A stretch of 64,000 bases of DNA from positions 620,001 through 684,000 of the forward strand of contig NZ_PZPO01000004.1 of assembly GCF_013306565.1 (NCBI RefSeq), in the 5' to 3' direction. This DNA comes from Hyphomicrobium sulfonivorans (lineage in GTDB: Bacteria > Pseudomonadota > Alphaproteobacteria > Rhizobiales > Hyphomicrobiaceae). Under the pieces are notes generated by a model, which was not told the DNA's origin, did no database searches, and worked only from the letters and a program-made list of their open reading frames with translations. This document shows positions 56,564-64,000 of this stretch, piece by piece. Numbering within the stretch: the stretch's first letter is position 1; every line of letters starts with the position of its first letter. The position numbers and the translations under genes are program-made.

Positions 56564-56592
56564 AGCGGGAAGACGTGGGCCGCCTTCCCGCT
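56564..56592 (-). terminator. Hairpin after the autotransporter gene
   Basis: AGCGGGAAG (56564-56572) and CTTCCCGCT (56584-56592) form a perfect 9-bp stem ten bases after the stop. No T-run follows on the minus strand, so it may stabilise the 3' end or need help to terminate. Confidence 0.5.
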
Positions 56593-56601
56593 GCATTCAC
56601 A

Positions 56602-59442
56602 TCACCAGGCGACCTTCACACCCAGCTTACCGTCGTAGGCGTTGCCATCGGCGTGTTCGCCGATGGCGACGAGGTATGAGGCATTGGCGTAGATCGCGGC
56701 GCCATCGCCGATGTCGGTCGAGAAGCCTGTGTTGATTTCGAATGTCGTGCCACCCATGTCGGCCGCGAACGGGATGAAGCCGGTGGCGGACGAGAACTTC
56801 GTCTTCGGATCGCCGAGGAACTCGTACCAGAAGTTCGGACGTATCCACGCGGTGAAGGTTGACGGTGCTCCGGTCAGCCAGGTCGGCGTACCGAAGTCCT
56901 GCGCGAAGCGAACGCCCACGCGTCCCACCAGTGAATTGACGTTATCGAAGTGCACCTGCGCGGCGACATCCGATCCGTTGTTGAGGTTGACGGTCTGATA
57001 GGCGAGCTGCGCCTGCGGCTCGATGCTGAAGCCACCCGGCCCGGTGTAAACCGGATAACCACCTTCAAGCGAAGCGCCAAACGCGCCGCCATCGGTTTTC
57101 AGTTTGTCGATGCGGTTTGACTTGGCATCAATATCGTACCACGAGCCTAACAGCAGCGCATCCACGTAAGCATTTTCCGGCGTGTAGTGGGTCCAGTAGG
57201 CGCCCCATGAGTACGCCATGAACGAATTCTCGCCGGCCTTGCCGTCACCGATGTGCTGCACATCGCCCGAGCCGTGGCCGATGGCGAAGAATGCACCGGC
57301 ATGATTGCGCGAAGTTCCGACATCGCCGTCGCGATAGAGATCCATGCCGCCCTGGAACGCCCAGAAGTCATAATCGTACTTGGGGCCGGCGCCGTAGATG
57401 CCGCCCTTACCACCATCGCGATCGCCGTGCTGACCGATCACACGCGCCCATGCTGCATTCGGTGCGCCTTCAGCGTATGAACTGACCGACGTACCCCGCC
57501 GCTCATGCAGCGTGTCGAGCATCAGACGGCCGTAGAGCAGCGTCATTGCCGGCACGGCGGCGTAGAGCGATGTCTCCGGCCGGTAGTTGGGAACATCAGG
57601 GCCGCAGATCGGCGCGGAAGGATCGAGTGCGCAGTCGAGAGTTGAGCGCAAGTACCAGGCGTCGGGGTTAGCTGCATCGACGCTGCCGCGGTAGAGCGAA
57701 TATTCATAGGGACCAGCAATGACCGGGGCGGCAAGTGAGAACAGTCCCGGCATCGTCGAGCCGCCGTTGATCGCATCGACGACAAGGATACCGTTGAGCT
57801 GCGTGAGATCACCTGCGCCGCCCGCATTCGCAACACTCAGCAATGATGTGCCGGAAGCGGTGCCGCCGTCGATAACCAGCATATCGGATTGCGAGGCATC
57901 ACCACCGAGATAGGTGTTGATGCTGAGCGTTCCGCCCTGGCCAACGTAATTGCCGGAGGCGCCTCCGGGCGCAAACGGATCAACCGCAACGGTGAGAATG
58001 CTGTCGGGCGTCCCGTTCGCGAGGTTGATGATACCAGCATGGTGCACATCGCCACTCACGGTCAGGCTTTGCGCTGCCTGCACCATCGTCGTGCCGGCAT
58101 TGACGAACAGGCCGAGCGGATCGCCACTGCCATCCGTGCCGCCGCCGACCAGTAGGTCTGACCCGGAAAAGGTCGCGACAGTTCCACCAGACAGGACGAC
58201 GGATTCCCAGTTCTGCACCAATGCCGTGTCGATGGTGTAGTTACCGCCATCAAAAGTCAGCGTGTCGATAAATCCGTCGGCGGCGTATACGTCATCACCG
58301 CCGTCAAACAACGTGATTTGCGAGATATCGGAACCGGCATAGAACGTAAGCGCATCGCTACCTGCTGCCAGATTAATACCTCCGGCCACGCTGCCCCAGA
58401 TCTCGGCCTGATCATTACCTTGCGCAGTGAGAATGTAGCCGATGATGCTGCCTGTGTTCTGCAAGTGGATGTCCGCTACAGTCGCAGCGTCAGCCATGAG
58501 CCCATAATGGGTGCTGCTGATCGTCCCCGAGTTGAAAACCTCTATCGGAACATTGCTGTTGTTGCTCGAAATATAGACGCCGGCAGGGAAGTAATCTCCC
58601 TCCACTTCAACGAATCCCGAGTTGGTTATCGTCGCCGAAGTGAGCGTGGGGGTCACGAGGTCATCCTGAATATTAATGTACAACCCGTTTGTAGTTCCTC
58701 CCGGATCCATGGCGGACACAACAACACTGCCCTGGTTCTCGATGCTGACGTCACCGGTACTGTAGCCTGGATACCCCGTCGCGAAATAATTGTAGCCCAT
58801 ACCGATACCAAGATGCCGCCCCGAATTGACAACAATATCGCCGGTATTCAGAAGATCGACGCTCGCGGCGTAAGCACTTATTCCGACCACGAACGCGCCA
58901 GAGGTTATCTGACTTCCGTCGATATTAATGCTGCCGGCGTTTTCGGCGTAGTTCACGCCGGACCGTGAAGCCAAGCCCATGCCGATAAAGGTATTCAACG
59001 CGGTCGATGCGGCGACGCCTGTTATGTCGCCGTTATTGATATAGGAAAGTCCGCCCACAGTTTCTGTTTGGAAGTGGGCCCCTAGTACTGACATCGTTCT
59101 GTCACCATCCGGGATTGCTGTGGCTGTGGCCCCCGTCCACGAGACCGACCCGTTGTTGATGATCGTGAGGCCAGTGTAGTTCGTCGTTATGCTACCTGTA
59201 GCCCCGATCACGGAATCGCCGAACGGGTTCTGCAGATCGCCGGTCTCAGTCCAGGTGGCGTCGTTGATGATCGTGCCGTTCAGAACCGGCGATCCGATCG
59301 TATAGCTTTCCTCTGTGATCACGCCGGTACAGGTTGTTGTGTCACCGGACGCGAACGTTCCCGCCGGGATTGTGCATGCTGCATGCGCTGGTGGCGTAAC
59401 TGCTAAAAGACAAACGGAGCTCACGCCGAAAATCTGCGTCAA
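56602..59442 (-). CDS. Autotransporter with beta-helix passenger and outer-membrane barrel
   Basis: About 946 residues. An N-terminal hydrophobic stretch ending TPPAHAA looks like a signal peptide. The passenger is a string of short units of the type IxNxGxI (INNGDITG, LLNTGDIVV, IENQGSVVV, ITNSGFVEV, VFNSGTIS, LQNTGSIIG), a right-handed beta-helix pattern, followed by a section with four cysteines (STLDCALDPSAPICG and others). The last 280 residues form the translocator barrel (AWARVIGQHGD...), ending KVAW with a terminal aromatic residue. The start is odd: no ATG is available in frame; a TTG at 59442 is the first candidate and the stop codon TGA lies 15 bases before it. The n-region from that TTG has no positive charge. 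A rare start codon or a small frameshift is possible. Confidence 0.88.
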   Translation of the reverse strand: MTQIFGVSSVCLLAVTPPAHAACTIPAGTFASGDTTTCTGVITEESYTIGSPVLNGTIINDATWTETGDLQNPFGDSVIGATGSITTNYTGLTIINNGSVSWTGATATAIPDGDRTMSVLGAHFQTETVGGLSYINNGDITGVAASTALNTFIGMGLASRSGVNYAENAGSINIDGSQITSGAFVVGISAYAASVDLLNTGDIVVNSGRHLGIGMGYNYFATGYPGYSTGDVSIENQGSVVVSAMDPGGTTNGLYINIQDDLVTPTLTSATITNSGFVEVEGDYFPAGVYISSNNSNVPIEVFNSGTISSTHYGLMADAATVADIHLQNTGSIIGYILTAQGNDQAEIWGSVAGGINLAAGSDALTFYAGSDISQITLFDGGDDVYAADGFIDTLTFDGGNYTIDTALVQNWESVVLSGGTVATFSGSDLLVGGGTDGSGDPLGLFVNAGTTMVQAAQSLTVSGDVHHAGIINLANGTPDSILTVAVDPFAPGGASGNYVGQGGTLSINTYLGGDASQSDMLVIDGGTASGTSLLSVANAGGAGDLTQLNGILVVDAINGGSTMPGLFSLAAPVIAGPYEYSLYRGSVDAANPDAWYLRSTLDCALDPSAPICGPDVPNYRPETSLYAAVPAMTLLYGRLMLDTLHERRGTSVSSYAEGAPNAAWARVIGQHGDRDGGKGGIYGAGPKYDYDFWAFQGGMDLYRDGDVGTSRNHAGAFFAIGHGSGDVQHIGDGKAGENSFMAYSWGAYWTHYTPENAYVDALLLGSWYDIDAKSNRIDKLKTDGGAFGASLEGGYPVYTGPGGFSIEPQAQLAYQTVNLNNGSDVAAQVHFDNVNSLVGRVGVRFAQDFGTPTWLTGAPSTFTAWIRPNFWYEFLGDPKTKFSSATGFIPFAADMGGTTFEINTGFSTDIGDGAAIYANASYLVAIGEHADGNAYDGKLGVKVAW

Positions 59443-60010
59443 CAGAATGGCTTTCGTTCAATGCAGCGCATCAGCCAGCTCCATGAATAAAATTGCAATC
59501 GTCTGAACGAGAAAACAAATCCGCAAAATAAGGCTACTGGCGCACACGCACTTTCAAAGGCACGCTGACAACATTCGCGCCCTGAACTGCTGTTCACTGA
59601 ACAACGTTGATTCTGCCGGTGGCTGCCAATGGCAATGCCACGTCAAGAGCAGAAGCTTGCCCGACTTCGCAGCTCTTGTTGAATAAATGACACGCTCATC
59701 CAGGCCGCAGAGTCTGTCCTTGGATCGATGTGCTGCAGAGTAATTCTCCACCATCCGACGTCAGCTCCAGACGCTATCGCGTGCTTTAACAAACGCGATG
59801 TCACGATGCTGCGTTATGCTGGCATCGTCGTCTGGGCTGTTGCGGTTTGATCGCTCCTTGCCTGCCGGATTGAGTACCTGAAAGGGACGAGAATTGCGCC
59901 CGGCCGCTCCGGGACTATTCCGGGACAGCCCCGACCGGAACGGCCATTCAATCGGATTTTATCGGGTTGACTGAACGGTCTATTGGAGTAAAAAGCCGAG
60001 TTCTGGATAC
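59443..60010. other. Gene-free stretch before tRNA-Gly
   Basis: 568 bases between the autotransporter gene's start and tRNA-Gly. I see no gene; short frames here lack coding character, and one that runs through the tRNA is a tRNA shadow. The block 59906-59943 is G/C-rich with partial self-complementarity (CGGCCGCTCCGGGAC...). Promoters for the autotransporter (minus) and the tRNA (plus) should lie here. Confidence 0.6.
59967..59995 (+). promoter_or_regulatory. Candidate promoter of tRNA-Gly
   Basis: TTGACT (59967-59972), 17 bases, then AAAAAG (59990-59995), which would start transcription about 8-10 bases before the tRNA. The -35 is good; the -10 is poor, so this rests mainly on position. 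Confidence 0.35.
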
Positions 60011-60084
60011 GCGGGTGTAGCTCAATGGTAGAGCAGCAGCCTTCCAAGCTGAATACGAGGGTTCGATTCCCTTCACCCGCTCCA
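60011..60084 (+). tRNA. tRNA-Gly (anticodon TCC)
   Basis: 74 bases including the encoded CCA. Acceptor GCGGGTG/CACCCGC, anticodon loop CTTCCAA giving TCC, T-loop TTCGATT. All stems pair well. Confidence 0.97.
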
Positions 60085-60211
60085 GTTTCCATCGCCTAAA
60101 ATCATCGGAAATACGCCGTTGCATGGCGGTCTGCGCGTGCATCACGCCATAGCACCGGCCGCGGCCGGCCCCGCGTGAAAGCCCAGCGCTCATTGCCCGC
60201 CCCGATCAGCT

Positions 60212-62899
60212 TTACTTGCTGCCCAGCGCACCCCGCCCCAGATCGAGGCTCAATCGGAACACGTTCGACTGCGGCTCATAGACCGACGTGAAGCCCAGTG
60301 ACCGACACATCGCCAGCATGCCGGTATTTTCCGCCAGCACATCGCCGATCAACTCGCCCAGCCCTTCCGACTTCGCATAGGCGATCAGATGTTGCATCAG
60401 CGCCGATCCGAGCCCCCTGCCCTTCAGGTCTGACCGCACGATCACCGCAAACTCCGCACGCCGGCCATCGGGATCGGCAATCAGGCGCGCTACACCCAGA
60501 ACCTCGTCGCCGTAAACTGCGATGAACGCCATTTCGCGCGCATAATCGATCTGCGTCATCCGGGCGAAGAAGCGGAATGTGCGCTCTGGCGCCGCCGTGA
60601 AAAACCGCATGCGCAGATCGTCGGCGCTGATCCGGTCAAACAGGCGCACATAATGCGGCTCGTCATCAGGACGGATAGGGCGCAACGTCACCTCGCCCAT
60701 GCCTTCGACAGCGATCGTTCGTTCCCACTCGACGGGGAACGGTCGCACCGCCAACGGCCGGCGCGGTTCCTCGGCTTCATCGGCAATCCGGATGCGGGCA
60801 TCCAGCGCCACCACGCCGTGCTCATCGGCCAGCAGCGGGTTGATATCGACTTCGCGGATCTCGCGATGACGCGCAACAAGATAGCTGAGCCGCACCAGCG
60901 CCATCGCGATGGCATCGAGATTTGCTGCCGGCCGATCGCGATACCCTTTCAGCAGGCCGTAGATGCGGGTTTCGCGCATCATCTGATAGGCCAACTTCAA
61001 ATCGAGCGGTGGCAGCGCGTGGGCTGTATCAGCCGTCACTTCAACCGCCGTGCCGCCTGCCCCGAACATCATCAGCGGACCGACGGTCGCATCCTCGCTC
61101 GCACCGACAATCAGTTCGTGTGAGTTGGCGCGCTCAATCATCGCCTGCACTGTAAAGCCGCGCAGCACCGCATCCGGGCGTAACCGATGCACATTCAGCA
61201 GCATCTCTTCGGCCGCCGTGCGGGCTTCGCGCGCAGAGGCAATCGCAAGCCGCACGCCACCGAAATCAGACTTATGCGGCAGATCATCGGACACGATCTT
61301 CACTACGCAGGCGCGGTGATCCCGCAACAGTTCCGCCGCATGCAGCTCAACCTGTTCGGGTGTCGCCGCCCGCAGCGTCCGCACCACCGGTATGCCGTAG
61401 CTGGCCAGCAGTTCTTTCGCCTTGGCTTCCAGCAGCATCGTGCGCCCCTTGCGGCGCGCTTCGGCGAGAATGTGATCGGCCTTCGCGCGGTCGAACTGCA
61501 AGGCTTCGGGCGCCGATGGTGGCACCTGCATCAGCTCTTCCTGCGCCCGGCGATAGCGCACAAGCTGCCAGAACCCTTCAACCGCGGCTTCGGGCGTGGC
61601 GAATGTCGGGATATCGGCCTTGGCAAACAGCTGGCGGCTCGGTTCCGCCGCGTCCTCACCCAGCCAACTCGTCAGAATGACCTTGCGCGGCCGCTGCCGA
61701 CGATGCGCACTTGCAAGATCAACCACCACCTGCGCCGCTTCCTCGCTGGACGCCATCGCGGTGGGGCAGTTCATGACCAGCAGCGCATGCGTTGCCGGAT
61801 CAGCCAGCAAAATTTCCGCTGCCTTCTGATAACGCTCCGGCCCGGCATCACCGATGATATCGACAGGATTTGCGCGCGACCATGTCGGCGGCAGGCACTC
61901 ATCGAGCTGCTGCAGCGTCATGGCGGGAAGTTCGGTCAGCTTGCCGCCGAGATCGGCCAGCTCATCGGTGGCGAGCACACCCACACCGCCACCGTTGGTG
62001 AGTATGGTCAGCCGCTCGCCATGCAGATGCGGCACCGCAGAAAGAATTTCGGCTGCATCGAAAAGCTGGCGCAGCTCGTTCACCCGCAGCACACCGGCGC
62101 GCCGGAAGGCGGCGTTATAGGCGGCGTCTGCCCCCGCAAGCGCGCCTGTGTGCGACATCGCCGCCTTTGCAGCAGCGGCATTGCGGCCCGACTTGAGAAT
62201 GATGACCGGCTTGACGCGGGAAGCACGGCGCGCTGCGGAGATAAACTTCGCCGCGTCCGTCATTGCTTCCATGTAAATCAGGATCGCGCGGCTGGTGATG
62301 TCACCGGCGAGGTAATCAAGAAAATCACCGAAGTCTGCATCTGCCATATCGCCTAGCGATATAACCTGCGACAGGCCGATGCCGCGCGAAGCTGTCCAGT
62401 CGACAATCGTCGTCACCAGCGCGCCCGATTGGGAAATGACCGCCAGATCGCCCTTGATCGGCATACGGCGAGAGAAGCTGGCGTTGAGACCGATATGCGG
62501 CAGCAAAAGCCCGATGCAGTTGGGGCCTTCGATGCGCAAGCAATAGGTCCGCGCCGCATTCAACATGCGCTGACGCAGTTCGCCCGTTACGCCCGCCGTT
62601 ATGACGACCGCCGCCCGCGCGCCCTTTGCGCCCGCCTCGGCTATAATGTCAGGAACAGTCTCGGGCGGCGTTGCGATAACGACCAGCTCGGGCACATCCG
62701 GCAGCGCCGCCAGCGATTGAAAGCAGCGGACATCCAGAACCGCTTCATGGCGCGGATTGACAAACCAGATCGGTCCATCAAATCCGCCGCTCAACAGATT
62801 GCGGGCAACGATCAGCCCGACCGATCCGGGTTCAGGACTGGCGCCCACGAAGGCAACAGAGCGCGGCGCAAGCAGGCTGGAAAGATTTCTGACTGTCAC
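60212..62899 (-). CDS. Pat-type protein lysine acetyltransferase (ADP-forming acyl-CoA synthetase-like + GNAT)
   Basis: 895 residues. Layout: a CoA-binding domain (about 1-130, VAFVGASPEPGSVG), succinyl-CoA-ligase-like domains (to about 455), an ATP-grasp domain (about 480-700), and a C-terminal GNAT domain (about 725-895: VTLRPIRPDDEPHYVRLF, AEFAVIVRSDLKGRGLGSALMQHLI). This is the order of PatZ/YfiQ-type acetyltransferases, which acetylate a catalytic lysine of acyl-CoA synthetases and switch them off. In those enzymes the synthetase part is usually inactive. The ligase domain's phospho-histidine region reads KAAMSHTGALAGADAAYNAAF, so a histidine is present; genuine acetate-CoA ligase (ADP-forming) activity cannot be excluded. 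Single gene. Confidence 0.92.
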   Translation of the reverse strand: MTVRNLSSLLAPRSVAFVGASPEPGSVGLIVARNLLSGGFDGPIWFVNPRHEAVLDVRCFQSLAALPDVPELVVIATPPETVPDIIAEAGAKGARAAVVITAGVTGELRQRMLNAARTYCLRIEGPNCIGLLLPHIGLNASFSRRMPIKGDLAVISQSGALVTTIVDWTASRGIGLSQVISLGDMADADFGDFLDYLAGDITSRAILIYMEAMTDAAKFISAARRASRVKPVIILKSGRNAAAAKAAMSHTGALAGADAAYNAAFRRAGVLRVNELRQLFDAAEILSAVPHLHGERLTILTNGGGVGVLATDELADLGGKLTELPAMTLQQLDECLPPTWSRANPVDIIGDAGPERYQKAAEILLADPATHALLVMNCPTAMASSEEAAQVVVDLASAHRRQRPRKVILTSWLGEDAAEPSRQLFAKADIPTFATPEAAVEGFWQLVRYRRAQEELMQVPPSAPEALQFDRAKADHILAEARRKGRTMLLEAKAKELLASYGIPVVRTLRAATPEQVELHAAELLRDHRACVVKIVSDDLPHKSDFGGVRLAIASAREARTAAEEMLLNVHRLRPDAVLRGFTVQAMIERANSHELIVGASEDATVGPLMMFGAGGTAVEVTADTAHALPPLDLKLAYQMMRETRIYGLLKGYRDRPAANLDAIAMALVRLSYLVARHREIREVDINPLLADEHGVVALDARIRIADEAEEPRRPLAVRPFPVEWERTIAVEGMGEVTLRPIRPDDEPHYVRLFDRISADDLRMRFFTAAPERTFRFFARMTQIDYAREMAFIAVYGDEVLGVARLIADPDGRRAEFAVIVRSDLKGRGLGSALMQHLIAYAKSEGLGELIGDVLAENTGMLAMCRSLGFTSVYEPQSNVFRLSLDLGRGALGSK

Positions 62900-63097
62900 T
62901 TCAGGACCGGCCGGGAAGTTGGAGCCTCATGGGTCTGCTCCCCTTCTATAGGCACGGGCAGATGACGGGATCTTAAACGTATGGTCCCGACACATGCTCC
63001 GGCGCCGATACCGCAACCGATGGGAGCGCGCTAACCTCTGACCGCATCGTTCGCACGGATCGCGCCTGATGTCCCTCCGCCGATAGAAGAACGCCGA

Positions 63098-63135
63098 CAA
63101 AAGAATGGGCAGCGGCCACCGACGACAGCCGCTGC
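63098..63135 (-). terminator. Intrinsic terminator after the PepSY-like gene
   Basis: GCAGCGGC (63109-63116) and GCCGCTGC (63128-63135) form a perfect 8-bp stem with an 11-base loop; on the minus strand it is followed by CATTCTTTTG. It lies 11 bases after the stop at 63146. Confidence 0.7.
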
Positions 63136-63145
63136 ATGGCGCGCA

Positions 63146-63430
63146 TCAGTCGTCGTGCTTTTCGACCAGCTTCAGATCGACCGGATTGTAGTACAGCTCA
63201 AACTTCTTGCCGGCCTTGTCCTTCGCATAGACCTCATAGCAACTGCCGACGATCTTGGAGCGCGTGACCGTATAGCCGGCTTCTGTTGCCGCCGCTTCCG
63301 CATCCGCCTGGGACTGCCACTTGTCCTTCGGCTCCTGTGTGCAGGTATCAAAGCCGTGTGCAGCCGCCGGAACCGTTAATAAAACGCTTCCCAGTACAAC
63401 TGAGGCCAAGCCCAGCGCGAAAGTTTTCAT
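63146..63430 (-). CDS. Secreted PepSY-like protein
   Basis: 94 residues: a signal peptide (MKTFALGLASVVLGSVLLTVPAAAHG) and a small alpha/beta domain (WQSQADAEAAATEAGYTVTRSKIVGSCYEVYAKDKAGKKFELYYNPVDLKLVEK), the PepSY pattern seen in periplasmic inhibitor or sensor proteins. Two cysteines (in DTCTQE and GSCYEV) could form a disulfide. It is divergent from the His-rich protein gene that starts about 220 bases to its right, and the two may respond to the same signal. Confidence 0.82.
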   Translation of the reverse strand: MKTFALGLASVVLGSVLLTVPAAAHGFDTCTQEPKDKWQSQADAEAAATEAGYTVTRSKIVGSCYEVYAKDKAGKKFELYYNPVDLKLVEKHDD

Positions 63431-63660
63431 TGTCTTTCTCCCAGTGATCGATGTCGAACCCGATGCAACGGTCGCAGTCCGCGCTGCAGCCTGTAACGCA
63501 TCAACGCTGCTGCTGGCTCCTTTTAACGGTCGCGCCAGTTCTGCAGACCTTTATGACGGAATTGTTGAGGCCAAGCCCCGCGATGCCGCGACATGAGGCA
63601 TACCTATCAGCCTTGATATGGGCCTTGACGAAATGCTGGGGGCCCGCTTTGCTGTATCCC

Positions 63661-64000
63661 GTGTCAAGGATATTCAAACGCTGCATCTCGATGCTTGTCG
63701 TAGCCGTCGCTCTCCTGAGCGGGGGCCTGCCTGCGTTGCATGACATTCTGACGTTTGAAGCCCACGCACACGGGTTAACGGGTGCCCACTCCCACACCTC
63801 AGCCCAATCGCATGGCGATGCCATCAAGGCGTCTTATGCCGCTGCGGGCCAGCAGGCTCCCGCATCCGATCACCATCCTGCCAGCGGCGATCAGGACTGC
63901 ACCCACGTGCACGTCCATTGCTGCGCAGTTTCGGCGTTGCTGGGCAGCTCCACGCTGCTGCCGCGCCTGTCAGACGCTGGCCAGCTGCGGCTGGAACGGC
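63661..64000 (+). CDS. His-rich exported protein, cut by the window end
   Basis: The frame is open to the last base, so only the first 113 residues are visible. A signal peptide is likely (RIFKRCISMLVVAVALLSGGLPAL). The mature part is rich in histidine (AHAHGLTGAHSHTSAQSHGD, SDHHPASGDQDCTHVHVHCCAV) and has three cysteines in DCTHVHVHCC, suggesting binding of a transition metal in the periplasm. Such leader proteins are often found before metal efflux genes, but what follows is outside the window. The start is uncertain: GTG at 63661, or TTG at 63649 with GGGGG upstream. Confidence 0.65.
   Translation, partial: MSRIFKRCISMLVVAVALLSGGLPALHDILTFEAHAHGLTGAHSHTSAQSHGDAIKASYAAAGQQAPASDHHPASGDQDCTHVHVHCCAVSALLGSSTLLPRLSDAGQLRLER

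Noticed and set aside
59814-60092. Short frame reading GAGEGNRTLVFSLEGCCSTIEL
   Set aside because: A false protein from reading across tRNA-Gly on the opposite strand.
60155-60168. Palindrome CCGGCCGCGGCCGG
   Set aside because: A short run of G/C dinucleotides without tail, partner or position that suggests a function.

Overview
The window looks like a chromosomal segment of an alphaproteobacterium, most likely of the order Hyphomicrobiales (Rhizobiales). It is GC-rich. It carries the classic run tRNA-Trp / secE-nusG / rplKAJL-rpoBC / rpsLG-fusA-tuf / S10-spc-alpha ribosomal cluster, a short-lid adenylate kinase after secY, an ATP12-family assembly factor, and an intergenic palindrome of a kind I recall as common in that order. 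I cannot name the species.

Layout, left to right. 1-1.6 kb: the 3' part of a membrane protein and tRNA-Leu(GAG). 1.8-4.3 kb: lipB, a secreted 122-residue protein, a 30-residue Lys/Ala/Pro micro-protein and a LysR regulator. 4.4-11.1 kb, mostly minus strand: a propionyl/acetyl-CoA carboxylase pair (pccA and pccB, separated by other genes), a RidA-like protein translationally coupled to pccA, a repeat-built unknown protein, a small secreted helical protein, and an orphan Flp pilin on the plus strand. 11.4-20.2 kb: a backbone of a membrane protein, ATP12 factor, HAD phosphatase, RluA-type pseudouridine synthase, rarA and a Do-family protease, interrupted by an L-lactate permease, a two-span membrane protein and a Tae4-type T6SS amidase effector. 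20.3-23.2 kb: an SDR reductase, an AraC regulator and a divergent cupin protein.

23.6-55.9 kb, all minus strand: the translation and transcription supercluster, read as tRNA-Trp, secE, nusG, rplK, rplA, rplJ, rplL, rpoB, rpoC, then rpsL, rpsG, fusA, tuf, then rpsJ through rpoA and rplQ. Genes are tightly packed with several 1- or 4-base overlaps. Intrinsic terminators follow rpoC, tuf and rplQ, and a good sigma-70 type promoter lies before rpsL. The genes look intact.

56-64 kb: a YbjQ protein, a large autotransporter without a convincing ATG start, tRNA-Gly(TCC), a large GNAT/ADP-forming acyl-CoA-synthetase-like protein acetyltransferase, a PepSY-like secreted protein, and the start of a His-rich exported protein cut by the window end.

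The most interesting signals are: the orphan Tae4 effector with a possible immunity partner; two distant 41-base hairpin elements with identical architecture and a compensatory base-pair change; the KKPA micro-protein; the orphan Flp pilin; and the 342-residue protein built from repeated modules. I did not see a complete new defence or mobile system, CRISPR array, transposase or integrase.
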